NCBI GenBank assembly: GCA_947311445.1
Contig: CAMZKV010000048.1
Coordinates: forward strand, 1 to 47,887
Length of the DNA stretch: 47,887 nt
Direction: 5' to 3'
Origin: an uncultured Chlorobiota bacterium
Lineage (GTDB): Bacteria; Bacteroidota; Bacteroidia; Bacteroidales; JAADGE01
Below, piece by piece: positions 8,749-17,656 of this stretch. A model generated the notes under the pieces. That model did no database searches and was not told the DNA's origin. It saw nothing but the letters and a program-made list of their open reading frames with translations. The position numbers and the translations under genes are program-made. Each line of letters opens with the position of its first letter. The stretch's first letter is position 1.

Positions 8749-8764
8749 AGAGTTTCTAATAATA

Positions 8765-8800
8765 TAAAATCCTGCCAATTGAATGATTTGCAGGATTTTA
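8765..8800. terminator. Bidirectional intrinsic terminator
   Basis: TAAAATCCTGC at 8765-8775 pairs perfectly with GCAGGATTTTA at 8790-8800, with a 14-base loop; A/T runs on both sides give a U tail in either direction. It serves the receptor gene (ending 8748) and the convergent gene, whose stop codon (8798-8800) is inside the right arm. Confidence 0.8.
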
Positions 8801-9799
8801 TAAATTATTCAGATAAACTTTTTTTCTAGCTTGAATATTAAATCTTAAAATTACTTTTTGAGAAAAGTCATATCCTTCTGGAAAACAATGTGTTGCAAAT
8901 TGAAATTTTAGTTGTACATTTTTATGTTTAATTAAATTAAATTCTGCATCAATTCTTGTATATGTTTTCGATGTATAAAATTTATTTCCGTAAGCCAAAG
9001 ATAAACTTTCTCCGTAATATTGTGTTACTCTCAACAAATACCTACTGTATTCGATATTTAATTTACCATAAATCCCTCCATTAAAAGCATATGGGTCAGG
9101 TCGGTATCTGTCGTAAGAAAATGCAGTTCCAACAGCTATTTTAGAATATATTTTTTTAGTTAAATCAATGCCGAATAAAAAAACACCTCCACCATTATCT
9201 CGTATATGAAAAAGAGAATCTCTTATTCCGGCATCGGCAAAATGATACATATAAAAATAATTTTCAAAGAAAAATTTGCCAAATTTAAGTTCTCCGGATG
9301 CTCCGCCAAGGAAACTTTCATTTACGGTTTCAGTTTGTCTTCCTACCCAATCTAACCAAACATTTTGATATCCAAATTTTCTTTTTGCTTTAAGATATAT
9401 TCCTTCTATATTAGGACGATAATATTTAACAATTTCTTTAAATAAAACTCTTGGATAATTAATTTTTTGTTCTCTTGGGAAAGCTCCAATATTAAAATCA
9501 AAATTCTTATCTGAATATGAATAGTAAAGTACCGGGAACAAGGGTATTGAGTTAGGATATGCTCCAAATTCATATAAATAATCTGCCCCTATTTTTATAG
9601 AATGTAAAGAATCGATTCTTATACCTGCCGAGAAATCTATCCTTTGACCAAAAAATGTAGCTCCGGATGTATATTGATTATGAAATTCTTTGTTGTCAAA
9701 AAAACCTAATGATTTTAAATCCCATTCAAATATTTCTTGTGATTCTGCTTTTAAAAAAAAAATAAAAATAAAGCTAAATAAAAGTATTTTTTTAATCAT
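8798..9799 (-). CDS. Outer-membrane beta-barrel protein of unknown function
   Basis: A 333-residue exported protein. I chose the ATG at 9799 because it begins a good signal peptide (MIKKILLFSFIFIFFLKAESQ); the longer frame to 9862 would put 21 poorly fitting residues in front. The mature part is rich in Tyr/Phe strands separated by short turns (YYSYSDKNFDFNIGAFPREQ, DWVGRQTETVNESFLGGASG), consistent with a porin-sized barrel. I do not recognise a named family. It converges on the thiamin receptor gene and shares its terminator, but orientation and spacing give no strong functional link. Confidence 0.75.
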   Translation of the reverse strand: MIKKILLFSFIFIFFLKAESQEIFEWDLKSLGFFDNKEFHNQYTSGATFFGQRIDFSAGIRIDSLHSIKIGADYLYEFGAYPNSIPLFPVLYYSYSDKNFDFNIGAFPREQKINYPRVLFKEIVKYYRPNIEGIYLKAKRKFGYQNVWLDWVGRQTETVNESFLGGASGELKFGKFFFENYFYMYHFADAGIRDSLFHIRDNGGGVFLFGIDLTKKIYSKIAVGTAFSYDRYRPDPYAFNGGIYGKLNIEYSRYLLRVTQYYGESLSLAYGNKFYTSKTYTRIDAEFNLIKHKNVQLKFQFATHCFPEGYDFSQKVILRFNIQARKKVYLNNL

Positions 9800-9893
9800 A
9801 ATATAATTTTTCTTGCAATGTTCTACTAATAAAAGAAGTTTGAAACAAACATTTGATAGCAAACAAGTTAATGCTTATTATGCGAAAATAGTA

Positions 9894-10580
9894 TTAATCT
9901 TTCAAACTAGCAATTGCTAATATCAAACCTAGTGCAATTCCAAGAATTGCAGCAAATAAAACTCTGAAATCAGCAGGCAATAAAAAAGTAATCGTATGAG
10001 CTGGTATCCAAAAAAAAGGGATTGTCTTTTTAAAAACAAAATGCCACTGAATATCCCAATTTATGGTCTTAAATATTTCAGCAAAATTAATCTTTTTCAA
10101 AAGGCAACTTAGTTTACCGGAATTGTTAACTATATGGATATCAGTTATTTTATGTAGTGTCATCATAATAGGTGCATAAATAATATTCATACAGAAACTA
10201 ATTGAAAAGGCTACCAAAACCTTCTTCAAAGATAAGTTGCCTGCTAAAATATTTCCTGCATTTTCCAAACCTAAATATTCTAAAAAAAAGGGTGTTCCGT
10301 TTGCAAAAATTATAAATGCAACTTTAATTGTTATGCCAAGAAAACCCCAAACAACAGCTCTTGGCAACAATCCAAAACTATTTCTATTATAAACTCCTTC
10401 TCTTATTCTTAAGCCCAAAGATTCTCCAAAGGTTGCTAATATTGCAAATTTTATAAATGCAGTAATAAAACCATGATTTTTGTTGAACTCAATATAAAAA
10501 TTATAGACTTCATCGAAAATGAAGAATAGGGACAAAAAAGCAATAACACTTGCAATTACAATTAAATCTTGTTTTTTCAC
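9894..10580 (-). CDS. Integral membrane protein, possibly Mpv17/PMP22-like
   Basis: A 228-residue hydrophobic protein with about five predicted helices (roughly 5-25, 40-60, 75-95, 118-140 and a C-terminal pair at 185-225). The stretch NWDIQWHFVFKKTIPFFWIP followed by AHTITFLLP and then a Gly-rich helix resembles the C-terminal signature of Mpv17/PMP22 channel-like proteins, but the match is from memory and loose. The frame opens with GTG at 10580; the next in-frame ATG is much further in. It lies between ComEC and the unknown barrel on the same strand, with a gap of 47 bases to comEC. Function unknown. Confidence 0.7.
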   Translation of the reverse strand: MKKQDLIVIASVIAFLSLFFIFDEVYNFYIEFNKNHGFITAFIKFAILATFGESLGLRIREGVYNRNSFGLLPRAVVWGFLGITIKVAFIIFANGTPFFLEYLGLENAGNILAGNLSLKKVLVAFSISFCMNIIYAPIMMTLHKITDIHIVNNSGKLSCLLKKINFAEIFKTINWDIQWHFVFKKTIPFFWIPAHTITFLLPADFRVLFAAILGIALGLILAIASLKD

Positions 10581-10627
10581 GTGCGTTTAATAAAACGGTT
10601 AATTAACTTTAAAAAATAACTAAATTA

Positions 10628-12742
10628 TCATAAATATCTTGAAAAAGCCCCATCAATAACAAAAAAACAATCTTGTTTTAATATTTCACATTCAGTTTTC
10701 CAATCTTCAATACTATAAAAATCATTTGAAGAATCAAAAATTAATATTTTTGTTTCATATAAATTTAAAATTTCATTAATCTTAATTTTTGGACTTTTTG
10801 AAATAATAATATAATCTACAAATAGTTTTTTCTCAGACAAAAATTCTACTTGCTTTTCTGTGTTAATAATTAAAAATGTTTTTGAATTTACTTTGAAATA
10901 ATTCCTTTGCTTAGTAAAGAATTGGGAGTTATAATTAGGCGTATTTATATCAATAAATTCATAGTTTTTTTTATTAAAGTGCATCCAATTATTTAAAAAA
11001 CTGTATTTTTTTATGTCAGAATTTAATACAGAATTATCTGCAAGTAAAATATTTTTTTCTCCTATAAAATTTATTGTTGAAACATCTTTTATATTGTAAA
11101 CAAAAACTTGATTGTTTAGGTTTTTATATACCTTACGAGTAGTATTAATTCCCAACCATAAAAGCAATACAAATAGACTTATCAACAAATCCTTTGTTTG
11201 TTTATAGTGAAAATAAAAGGAAATCATGGTAATAACTAAAATTGAAAAAATCAAGTCGGAAAAATTAAAAGAAATATTCTCAAAATTAGAAAATGGTAAT
11301 GCCTCAATATTATTTACAGAATAATTTAATGCGAAAATTAGTTTTTTGAGTGCAAATGCAAAAAAATCAGACAAATATGGTATCGTAGATGTTAGTAAAA
11401 GACCTGCAGCACTATAAATAATTGCAGTTGCCAATGGGATAACAAGAATATTTGTAAGAATAAAATAATTTGGAAAAATATGAAAATAGTATAAAGAAAT
11501 TGGGGCAGTTCCAATTTGTGCAGCAATTGAAACAGCTGTTAACGACCAAACATAATACAATATTTTATTTTTTATAACGAATAAATCAATAATTTTCGGT
11601 TGGAAATGAACTATTGCAATAACCGCTGAATATGAAAGTTGAAAACCTACACTTGTGATCTTATACGGATCAATTAACAACAATATAAAAGCAGATATTG
11701 CCAATGAATTATATATATTAACCCTGCTTTGCATTGTTTTGCCAAATATTACAAAAGTAAACATCAAAGCTGCTCTACTAACAGAAGGAGATAATCCTGA
11801 AACAAAGGCAAAAACCCATAAAAAAACTATTAAAATAAATGCCTTAATGTATTTACCATAATTAAACCTATCATTTTTAAATTTATCAAGAAATTTCAAA
11901 AAGAAATTTAACATTAAAAAAATTATTCCTACATGTAAACCGGAAACAGCTAAAATATGCATTGCTCCTGAGGCAACAAATGCCTTCCTTGTTTCCTCTT
12001 CAATTTCACTCTTATTTCCAAGTGTTAATGCCTGTAGAATTGCAAACTGCTGATTGTCAATCCCATATCTCTTATACACATCAGCTAAATTTTCTCTTAG
12101 TTTATATGCAAAAGAATAAATAAAAGAAGCATTATCTTCACTTATTTTTTTCCAGTCTTCTTTCTTTATGTATGTCTGTGCACATATTCCTTTTCTAAAT
12201 AAAAATTCTTTATAATTAAATTCATAAGGATTCCCTGAATTTTTAATTTTATAAATTCTTGATTTAAAAATAATTTTATCTCCATAATACAAATTCTTCA
12301 CAGAAATATCCTTTTCAAAATATATAACAATTTTATCATTCGAAATTACTACATTATTATTTGTGCTATATCGTTTAACTTCTGCAAATGTTTTATAAGA
12401 ATTAAGTTTTTCAACAGGCGGTTCCATAATAATGGCTTCTGAAACTAATTCTTCATTATAGTCTTTAAAGAATTTAGGAGTATTAACAGATACTAACCAA
12501 GAGCCAAGAACCACAAGTAGTAAATTTAATAATATTCCAGAAATAAATCTATATTGATAAGAGAAACTGTCTTTAAAATTAAATTCTGTTAATATCAATA
12601 AAACAAGAACAACAACTGCAATAATAGAATAATAATTAAAATTATATTCAAAGAATATTTGTAAAATAATTCCTAAAATAAAAGGAAATATTAACCTTAC
12701 AAATGGCAATTGCTTAATAAATTGAACAAAACTTAAAAACAC
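10628..12742 (-). CDS. comEC: ComEC/Rec2-family DNA uptake channel with degenerate C-terminal domain
   Basis: Inner-membrane protein thought to carry single-stranded DNA into the cytoplasm during transformation. The 704 residues show N-terminal helices, an extracytoplasmic OB-like region, and the competence domain with SGAMHILAVSGLHVGIIFL at about residues 265-283 and SGLSPSVSRAALMFTFV. After the last helices the final 170 residues correspond in position to the metallo-beta-lactamase-like domain but have no HxHxDH motif, so any nuclease activity is probably lost. The frame begins with GTG at 12742, followed closely by PFVRLIFPFILGIIL, typical of Bacteroidota ComEC starts. Neighbours give no competence operon. 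Confidence 0.88.
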   Translation of the reverse strand: MFLSFVQFIKQLPFVRLIFPFILGIILQIFFEYNFNYYSIIAVVVLVLLILTEFNFKDSFSYQYRFISGILLNLLLVVLGSWLVSVNTPKFFKDYNEELVSEAIIMEPPVEKLNSYKTFAEVKRYSTNNNVVISNDKIVIYFEKDISVKNLYYGDKIIFKSRIYKIKNSGNPYEFNYKEFLFRKGICAQTYIKKEDWKKISEDNASFIYSFAYKLRENLADVYKRYGIDNQQFAILQALTLGNKSEIEEETRKAFVASGAMHILAVSGLHVGIIFLMLNFFLKFLDKFKNDRFNYGKYIKAFILIVFLWVFAFVSGLSPSVSRAALMFTFVIFGKTMQSRVNIYNSLAISAFILLLIDPYKITSVGFQLSYSAVIAIVHFQPKIIDLFVIKNKILYYVWSLTAVSIAAQIGTAPISLYYFHIFPNYFILTNILVIPLATAIIYSAAGLLLTSTIPYLSDFFAFALKKLIFALNYSVNNIEALPFSNFENISFNFSDLIFSILVITMISFYFHYKQTKDLLISLFVLLLWLGINTTRKVYKNLNNQVFVYNIKDVSTINFIGEKNILLADNSVLNSDIKKYSFLNNWMHFNKKNYEFIDINTPNYNSQFFTKQRNYFKVNSKTFLIINTEKQVEFLSEKKLFVDYIIISKSPKIKINEILNLYETKILIFDSSNDFYSIEDWKTECEILKQDCFFVIDGAFSRYL

Positions 12743-12803
12743 GGCTTTAAATTATTAACTTTTATGTTAATGAAAAAAATCTTTTATAATCATTCCATTT
12801 TTT

Positions 12804-12811
12804 TATTTTTG
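12804..12811 (+). promoter_or_regulatory. Promoter -7 box (TATTTTTG) for the heptose operon
   Basis: Matches TAnnTTTG about 110 bases before the hddC-gmhB start. The resulting leader contains an inverted repeat, GCTTTATG at 12844-12851 with CATAAAGC at 12892-12899, which could fold. Confidence 0.5.
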
Positions 12812-12919
12812 TAAATATAATTTTAAAATTCATAAATAAAGTCGCTTTATGTCTTATAATATACTTACAAGTGTACAAGCTTCAAAAAAATCATAAAGCA
12901 AATTAAAATACCAAAGTCT

Positions 12920-14215
12920 ATGAAAGCAGTAATACTTGCAGGAGGAAAAGGAACAAGACTTTCAAGTTTCACAAAAGAAATTCCAAAACCAATGATTAAA
13001 GTTGGTAACAAATCTGTGCTTGAACATCAAATTTTGCTACTAAAAAAATACGGTTTCTCCGAAGTAATTATTATAGTTAACTATCTTAAAAAATCAATTA
13101 TAGATTATTTTGGTAACGGAAAAAAAATTGGACTTAAAATTTCATATTTCGAAGAACCAAAACCTCTTGGCACTGTTGGAGGATTAAAAGAAATTGAGAA
13201 TAAATTAAATAATGATTTTTTACTTCTGTATGGAGATGTAATGATAAATATGGATTTACAGAGGTTTATTGACTTCCATAAAAACAAAACCAGTGAACTT
13301 ACATTAGTTGTTCACCCAAATGACCATCCCTACGACAGTGATTTGCTAGACATTAATTCCAATGGAAGAATTACTCATTTTTTCCCGAAACCACACTCAA
13401 ACGATAAATATCTAAGAAACCTTGTGAATGCAGGGGCATATATTATTTCTCCCACAATATTTAAATATTTAAAAAAAGGAAAAAAACAGGATTTTGGAAA
13501 AAATATATTCCCAACGATTTATGATAAAATAAGAATGTTTGCATATAACACTACTGAATATCTTAAAGATATGGGTACTCCCGATAGGTTAAAAGAAGTA
13601 ACTCACGCATTAAACAATTACCAAATAAAAAATGCAAGTTATGAATTTAAGCAAAAAGCAATCTTTCTTGACAGAGATGGAGTTCTTAACAAAAACATAA
13701 ATCTTATTCATAAACCGGAAGATCTAATATTATACGATTTTACAGCAAGAGCAATTAAAAAAATTAACAAATCCGAATATAAAGCAATTCTTATAACAAA
13801 TCAGCCCGTTATTGCCAGAAACCTATGTACTGTTGAAGAATTAGAATACATCCATAAAAAATTAGAAACAGAATTAGGTAAAAAAAATGCAAAATTAGAT
13901 GCAATATATTATTGTCCACATCATCCAGACAAAGGTTACCCAGAAGAAAATAAAAAATATAAAATTGAATGTTCTTGCAGAAAACCCAAACCCGGAATGC
14001 TAATTGATGCTTCAAAGGATTTCAACATAGATTTAAAAAAATCATTTATGATTGGAGACTCTGAAAGAGATATTATTGCCGGAAAAAATGCAGGTTGTAT
14101 AACAGTAGGTCTAAAATCCGGCAATGCTATGAAAAATTCAATTGAAAAACCAGATTATATTTTTAACAATTTGCTTGAAGCAGTTGAATTTATATTATCA
14201 TTGCAGTTAAATTAA
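12920..14215 (+). CDS. hddC-gmhB: Fused heptose-1-phosphate guanylyltransferase and heptose-bisphosphate phosphatase
   Basis: A 431-residue two-domain enzyme. Residues 1-235 are a sugar nucleotidyltransferase: MKAVILAGGKGTRLSSFTKE, PKPMIKVGNKSVLEHQI, then LLYGDVMINMDL. Residues about 247-431 are a HAD phosphatase of the GmhB type: AIFLDRDGVLNKN (nucleophile Asp), ILITNQPVI, zinc-binding YYCPHHPDKG and ECSCRKPKPGM, and MIGDSERDIIAGKNAG. Together with the next two genes this gives the steps to a nucleotide-activated D-glycero-D-manno-heptose; the presence of hddA suggests the alpha anomer and GDP. Which nucleotide is used is inferred, not seen. The product would feed surface glycan or lipopolysaccharide assembly. 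No glycosyltransferase lies nearby. Confidence 0.85.
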   Translation: MKAVILAGGKGTRLSSFTKEIPKPMIKVGNKSVLEHQILLLKKYGFSEVIIIVNYLKKSIIDYFGNGKKIGLKISYFEEPKPLGTVGGLKEIENKLNNDFLLLYGDVMINMDLQRFIDFHKNKTSELTLVVHPNDHPYDSDLLDINSNGRITHFFPKPHSNDKYLRNLVNAGAYIISPTIFKYLKKGKKQDFGKNIFPTIYDKIRMFAYNTTEYLKDMGTPDRLKEVTHALNNYQIKNASYEFKQKAIFLDRDGVLNKNINLIHKPEDLILYDFTARAIKKINKSEYKAILITNQPVIARNLCTVEELEYIHKKLETELGKKNAKLDAIYYCPHHPDKGYPEENKKYKIECSCRKPKPGMLIDASKDFNIDLKKSFMIGDSERDIIAGKNAGCITVGLKSGNAMKNSIEKPDYIFNNLLEAVEFILSLQLN

Positions 14216-14234
14216 AAACAAACTAACAATAAAA

Positions 14235-15218
14235 ATGATAACTACCAGAACACCATTCAGAATAAGTTTTGTTGGAGGAGGCTCAGACATGGAAGCCTTT
14301 TACAAAAAGTATCAAGGTGCAGTTTTAAGCACTTCAATTAATAAATATATGTATATTTCAACTCATAAATATTTTCACGAAAACAAAGTAAGAGTTAAAT
14401 ACTCAGAAACTGAAACTGTTGACAATATCAATAAACTAAAACATCCAATTTTTAAAGAAACTTTAAAATTAACAGGCATCAACAAAGGAATTGAAGTTAG
14501 CTCGATTGCAGATATTCCTTCTGGAACAGGAATGGGTTCATCATCATCATTCACTGTTGGATTATTGCACAATCTCAATGCAGTTAACAGAAAATATATT
14601 ACAAAAGATGAACTTGCAGAAACTGCTTGTAAAATTGAAATAGACATTTTAAAAGAACCCATAGGAAAACAAGATCAATATGCTGCTGCATTTGGAGGTT
14701 TAAATATAATCCGTTTTAATCCTGATGGCTCTGTAAAAGTTGAGCCTCTATATATTAAAAATGAAGTTTTTCAAAAATTAGAGGATAATCTTTTAATGTT
14801 CTACACAGGAAATAAAAGAAAAGCATCCGATATTTTAACAGAACAAAAAAAAAACATATCAGAAACTGATAAATTTGAAGGTTTAAAATCAATGACTTTA
14901 CTAGTTAACGATTTAAGAGATGCTCTTTTCAATGAAAACTTAAAAGATTTCGGAAAAATACTTCATGAAAACTGGATTTTAAAACAAAAATTAGCTTCTA
15001 AAATAAGCAATAATGAAATTAATAAAACCTACGATATTGCATTAAAGAACGGAGCAATAGGAGGCAAACTTCTTGGTGCAGGAGGAGGCGGATTTTTACT
15101 ATTCTATGCAGAAAAAGAACATCACCAAAGACTAAAATACGCATTAAGAACGTTAAGACACTTTGACTTTAAGTTTGACAAAGACGGTTCTAAACTAATA
15201 TCATATACAGATGAGTAA
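14235..15218 (+). CDS. hddA: D-glycero-alpha-D-manno-heptose 7-phosphate kinase (GHMP family)
   Basis: Phosphorylates heptose 7-phosphate at C1 to the 1,7-bisphosphate. The 327-residue protein has the GHMP start ITTRTPFRISFVGGGSDMEA, the ATP loop IPSGTGMGSSSSFTVGLL at about residues 95-112, the EPIGKQDQYAAAFGGLN segment, and the C-terminal GAIGGKLLGAGGGGFLLF motif. This pattern matches HddA/WcbL kinases rather than galactokinase or HldE-type kinases. It starts 19 bases after hddC-gmhB and its last 8 bases overlap gmhA, showing a tightly linked operon. Confidence 0.9.
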   Translation: MITTRTPFRISFVGGGSDMEAFYKKYQGAVLSTSINKYMYISTHKYFHENKVRVKYSETETVDNINKLKHPIFKETLKLTGINKGIEVSSIADIPSGTGMGSSSSFTVGLLHNLNAVNRKYITKDELAETACKIEIDILKEPIGKQDQYAAAFGGLNIIRFNPDGSVKVEPLYIKNEVFQKLEDNLLMFYTGNKRKASDILTEQKKNISETDKFEGLKSMTLLVNDLRDALFNENLKDFGKILHENWILKQKLASKISNNEINKTYDIALKNGAIGGKLLGAGGGGFLLFYAEKEHHQRLKYALRTLRHFDFKFDKDGSKLISYTDE

Positions 15219-15822
15219 ATATAAATACACAGAATACCTTAATACTTTAAAAGAAACATTAGAAAATATTTCAATAAATAAACTAGAAGAATTAACTGAT
15301 ATTTTTTTAGAATGTCATAAAAATAATAATACTATATACATCTTTGGAAATGGCGGTAGCGGTGCAACTGCATCTCATGTGGCAGGAGATTTTATGAAAG
15401 GAGTTTCTTATCAATTAAAAAACGCATTTAAAGTAATTAGTTTAAATGATAATATGCCGGGAATTATGGCAATAGCAAATGATTTGAGTTATGATGATAT
15501 TTTTATTGAACAATTAAAAAACACATTAAAAAAAGGAGATATTGCAATTGGAATTTCCGGTAGTGGAAATTCAAAAAATGTATTAAAAGCAATAAATTTT
15601 GCAAATAAAAAAAACGCAATAACAATTGGGTTTACCGGATACAAAGGAGGAAAATTAAAAACATCAGTAAATCTTTCAATTCACGCTCCTGTGATTGATA
15701 TGGAAATAACAGAAGATGTTCATATGGTAATTTTTCATGCTTTAAAGCAACAGATAATTTCAAAATTAAAAGGAAATGAATTTTCAATGGGGAAAAAGTA
15801 TGAAAATAGAATTGCAAACTAA
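15211..15822 (+). CDS. gmhA: Sedoheptulose 7-phosphate isomerase
   Basis: Turns sedoheptulose 7-phosphate into heptose 7-phosphate, the first step of the heptose pathway. The 203-residue SIS-domain protein carries YIFGNGGSGATASHVAGDF, the phosphate-binding IGISGSGNSKNVLKAI and the late ITEDVHMVIFHALKQQI with the Glu/His pair expected in GmhA. Its ATG overlaps the end of hddA by 8 bases. Being last in the operon, it completes the set isomerase, kinase, phosphatase and nucleotidyltransferase in three genes. Confidence 0.93.
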   Translation: MSKYKYTEYLNTLKETLENISINKLEELTDIFLECHKNNNTIYIFGNGGSGATASHVAGDFMKGVSYQLKNAFKVISLNDNMPGIMAIANDLSYDDIFIEQLKNTLKKGDIAIGISGSGNSKNVLKAINFANKKNAITIGFTGYKGGKLKTSVNLSIHAPVIDMEITEDVHMVIFHALKQQIISKLKGNEFSMGKKYENRIAN

Positions 15823-15910
15823 AAATATAGTTTTCAATACAATATAATCTTTAAATAACAAAATAAATATATATAAAACTATAAAAAAACAATATAATTT
15901 TACTATTTTT

Positions 15911-15940
15911 TTTGTTCTTAATAATTTATTTGTAATTTTG
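15911..15940 (+). promoter_or_regulatory. Promoter (-33 TTTG, -7 TAATTTTG)
   Basis: TTTG at 15911-15914 and TAATTTTG at 15933-15940, 18 bases apart, match the Bacteroidota two-part consensus. It would start a transcript about 40 bases before the DUF6089-like gene. Confidence 0.65.
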
Positions 15941-15986
15941 AAAACTTAAAGTATCTATTAAAATACAATTATTATATTCTTTGACT

Positions 15987-16865
15987 ATGAGAAAACTTAT
16001 TTATTTAACCTTATTAGTACTTTTAATTCCATCTTTATCAAATGCTCAAAGATGGAAGCACGAAAGACTTTCCGTTTATGGAAGTGCCGGAACAAATTTC
16101 TTTTTAGGAGACTTGGGAGGTGGTCCTAAAGATGCTTCTCACTATTTCAGCTTACGCGATATAGATTGGGTATATACAAGACCTGTTCTTCAAGCTGGTA
16201 TAAGATACAAACTCTTAAGAGATTTAGCAGTTAAACCATTTATTTCTTATGCAAGATTAAAAGCCGATGACATGAAATCCGAACATATTGGAAGACGTTC
16301 AAGAAATTTACATTTCAGGACAAACTTATGGGAAGTTGGTGCACAATTTGAATATTATTTCATAAAAGAAAAACATCTTGGAAGATATACTTTCTCAAGT
16401 TACAAAGGTCTTAATAAATTAAGTGCATATGTTTCTATTGGTGGTGGCGGTTTGTATTATAATCCAAAATCAGAAGAAATTAGAGGAAGTAACTCTTGGC
16501 AAGAACTAAGACCTATGATGAACGAAAATAAAGCATACGGAATGTTTGCTGGATTTTTTAATGTTGGTCTAGGAATTAAATACAAACTTGATGAAAGATA
16601 TGCAATAGGATTAGACGTATCTAACAGATATACCTCTACTGATTATCTAGATGATGCAAGTGGTAGTTATATTGGAAAAGATAATGGATTTGCAGACAAA
16701 CATTTAGTTGTAGATTACGATAATAATGTAGTAACAGATGTACATACTTTATACCCTGAAGGAAAAGAAGGAAGAGGAGACCCAAGTTATAATGATGCGT
16801 ATTTATTTTCAGTAATTACAGTGTATTATAAAATTAACAGTGTATTTAGTATACCAAAATACTAA
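15987..16865 (+). CDS. DUF6089-like outer-membrane barrel protein
   Basis: A 292-residue exported protein with a signal peptide (MRKLIYLTLLVLLIPSLSNAQ) and barrel-like strands. I chose ATG at 15987 rather than TTG two codons earlier. SVYGSAGTNFFLGDLGGGP closely echoes GFTLGTSYYLGDLNH in the next gene but one element downstream (16982), so the two look like paralogs of the DUF6089 family. That family is usually found next to uppS and bamA in this phylum, as here; its role is unknown and an envelope-assembly function is inferred from position. A strong stem-loop follows it, so it may be transcribed alone. Confidence 0.75.
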   Translation: MRKLIYLTLLVLLIPSLSNAQRWKHERLSVYGSAGTNFFLGDLGGGPKDASHYFSLRDIDWVYTRPVLQAGIRYKLLRDLAVKPFISYARLKADDMKSEHIGRRSRNLHFRTNLWEVGAQFEYYFIKEKHLGRYTFSSYKGLNKLSAYVSIGGGGLYYNPKSEEIRGSNSWQELRPMMNENKAYGMFAGFFNVGLGIKYKLDERYAIGLDVSNRYTSTDYLDDASGSYIGKDNGFADKHLVVDYDNNVVTDVHTLYPEGKEGRGDPSYNDAYLFSVITVYYKINSVFSIPKY

Positions 16866-16886
16866 AAAAGTTACAACTTATAATAT

Positions 16887-16957
16887 AATGTTTCAATTTT
16901 TACACAATGTTTTTTTATAAAAACAGTTATTGTATAAAAATTGAAACATTTTTTTTA
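16887..16957 (+). terminator. Intrinsic terminator-like stem-loop
   Basis: AATGTTTCAATTTTTA...CAAT (16887-16909) pairs with ATTG..TAAAAATTGAAACATT (16929-16950), followed by a run of T. The stem is A/T-rich but long; it ends the first DUF6089-like transcript. Confidence 0.7.
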
Positions 16958-16981
16958 ATCACTCATTAGAATTGTTTAATT

Positions 16982-17650
16982 GTGAAAAAAAGTATAATAT
17001 TTCTATTAACAATATTCTTTACCTTAAATTTAAAATCTCAAAACCTAAATATAGAGCCTGGTTTTACTTTGGGCACTTCGTATTATTTAGGAGACCTAAA
17101 TCATACAAAGCAATTTTATTCACCAGAATTAGCAGTTGGCCTTGCATTCAGAAATAATTTCAACACAAGATATGCTGCAAAACTAAATATTATAAGAGCA
17201 GTAATATCAGGAAATGATGCAGATTTCCCTAGTATATACCAACAAACCAGAGCTCATTCTTTTGTAAACACTTTATATGAAATAGGTCTTCAAACTGAAT
17301 TCAATTTTAAAGATTTTAATTCTAGAAAAAGAAAAAGTAAAACTCCATATATTACTGCTGGAGTTGCATTTGTAATTTCAAATTCTTTTCAATCATACAC
17401 TTTTGCTGTGCCAATGGGAGTTGGATACAAATATTCGCCTAGTAAAAGAATAACTCTAAGTGCTGAATGGACTTTTAGAAATACAATTTCTGATAATTTA
17501 GATCTCTTAGAACCTGCTGACAATCAAGCAAAACAGATTACAAAAAAAAGAAACAATGACTGGTACTCAATTCTTGGATTAACGCTAACTTATAACTTTC
17601 AAAGTGATAAAAAATGGTGTCCTGCATACAATAAAAAAGGGGCTAAATAA
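16982..17650 (+). CDS. DUF6089 family protein
   Basis: A 222-residue exported protein starting at GTG 16982, which places a good signal peptide at the N-terminus (ending LNLKSQ). The remainder alternates hydrophobic strands with turns, as in an 8- to 10-strand barrel; GTSYYLGDLNHTKQF is the family-like motif. It lies 6 bases from uppS, matching the conserved order in Bacteroidota, where this family precedes isoprenyl transferase and BamA. No catalytic motif is visible; function unknown. Confidence 0.8.
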   Translation: MKKSIIFLLTIFFTLNLKSQNLNIEPGFTLGTSYYLGDLNHTKQFYSPELAVGLAFRNNFNTRYAAKLNIIRAVISGNDADFPSIYQQTRAHSFVNTLYEIGLQTEFNFKDFNSRKRKSKTPYITAGVAFVISNSFQSYTFAVPMGVGYKYSPSKRITLSAEWTFRNTISDNLDLLEPADNQAKQITKKRNNDWYSILGLTLTYNFQSDKKWCPAYNKKGAK

Positions 17651-17656
17651 AATCTA

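Noticed and set aside
9800-9862. Longer N-terminus for the unknown barrel protein (start at 9862).
   Set aside because: It would place 21 residues before a classical signal peptide; the ATG at 9799 gives the normal start.
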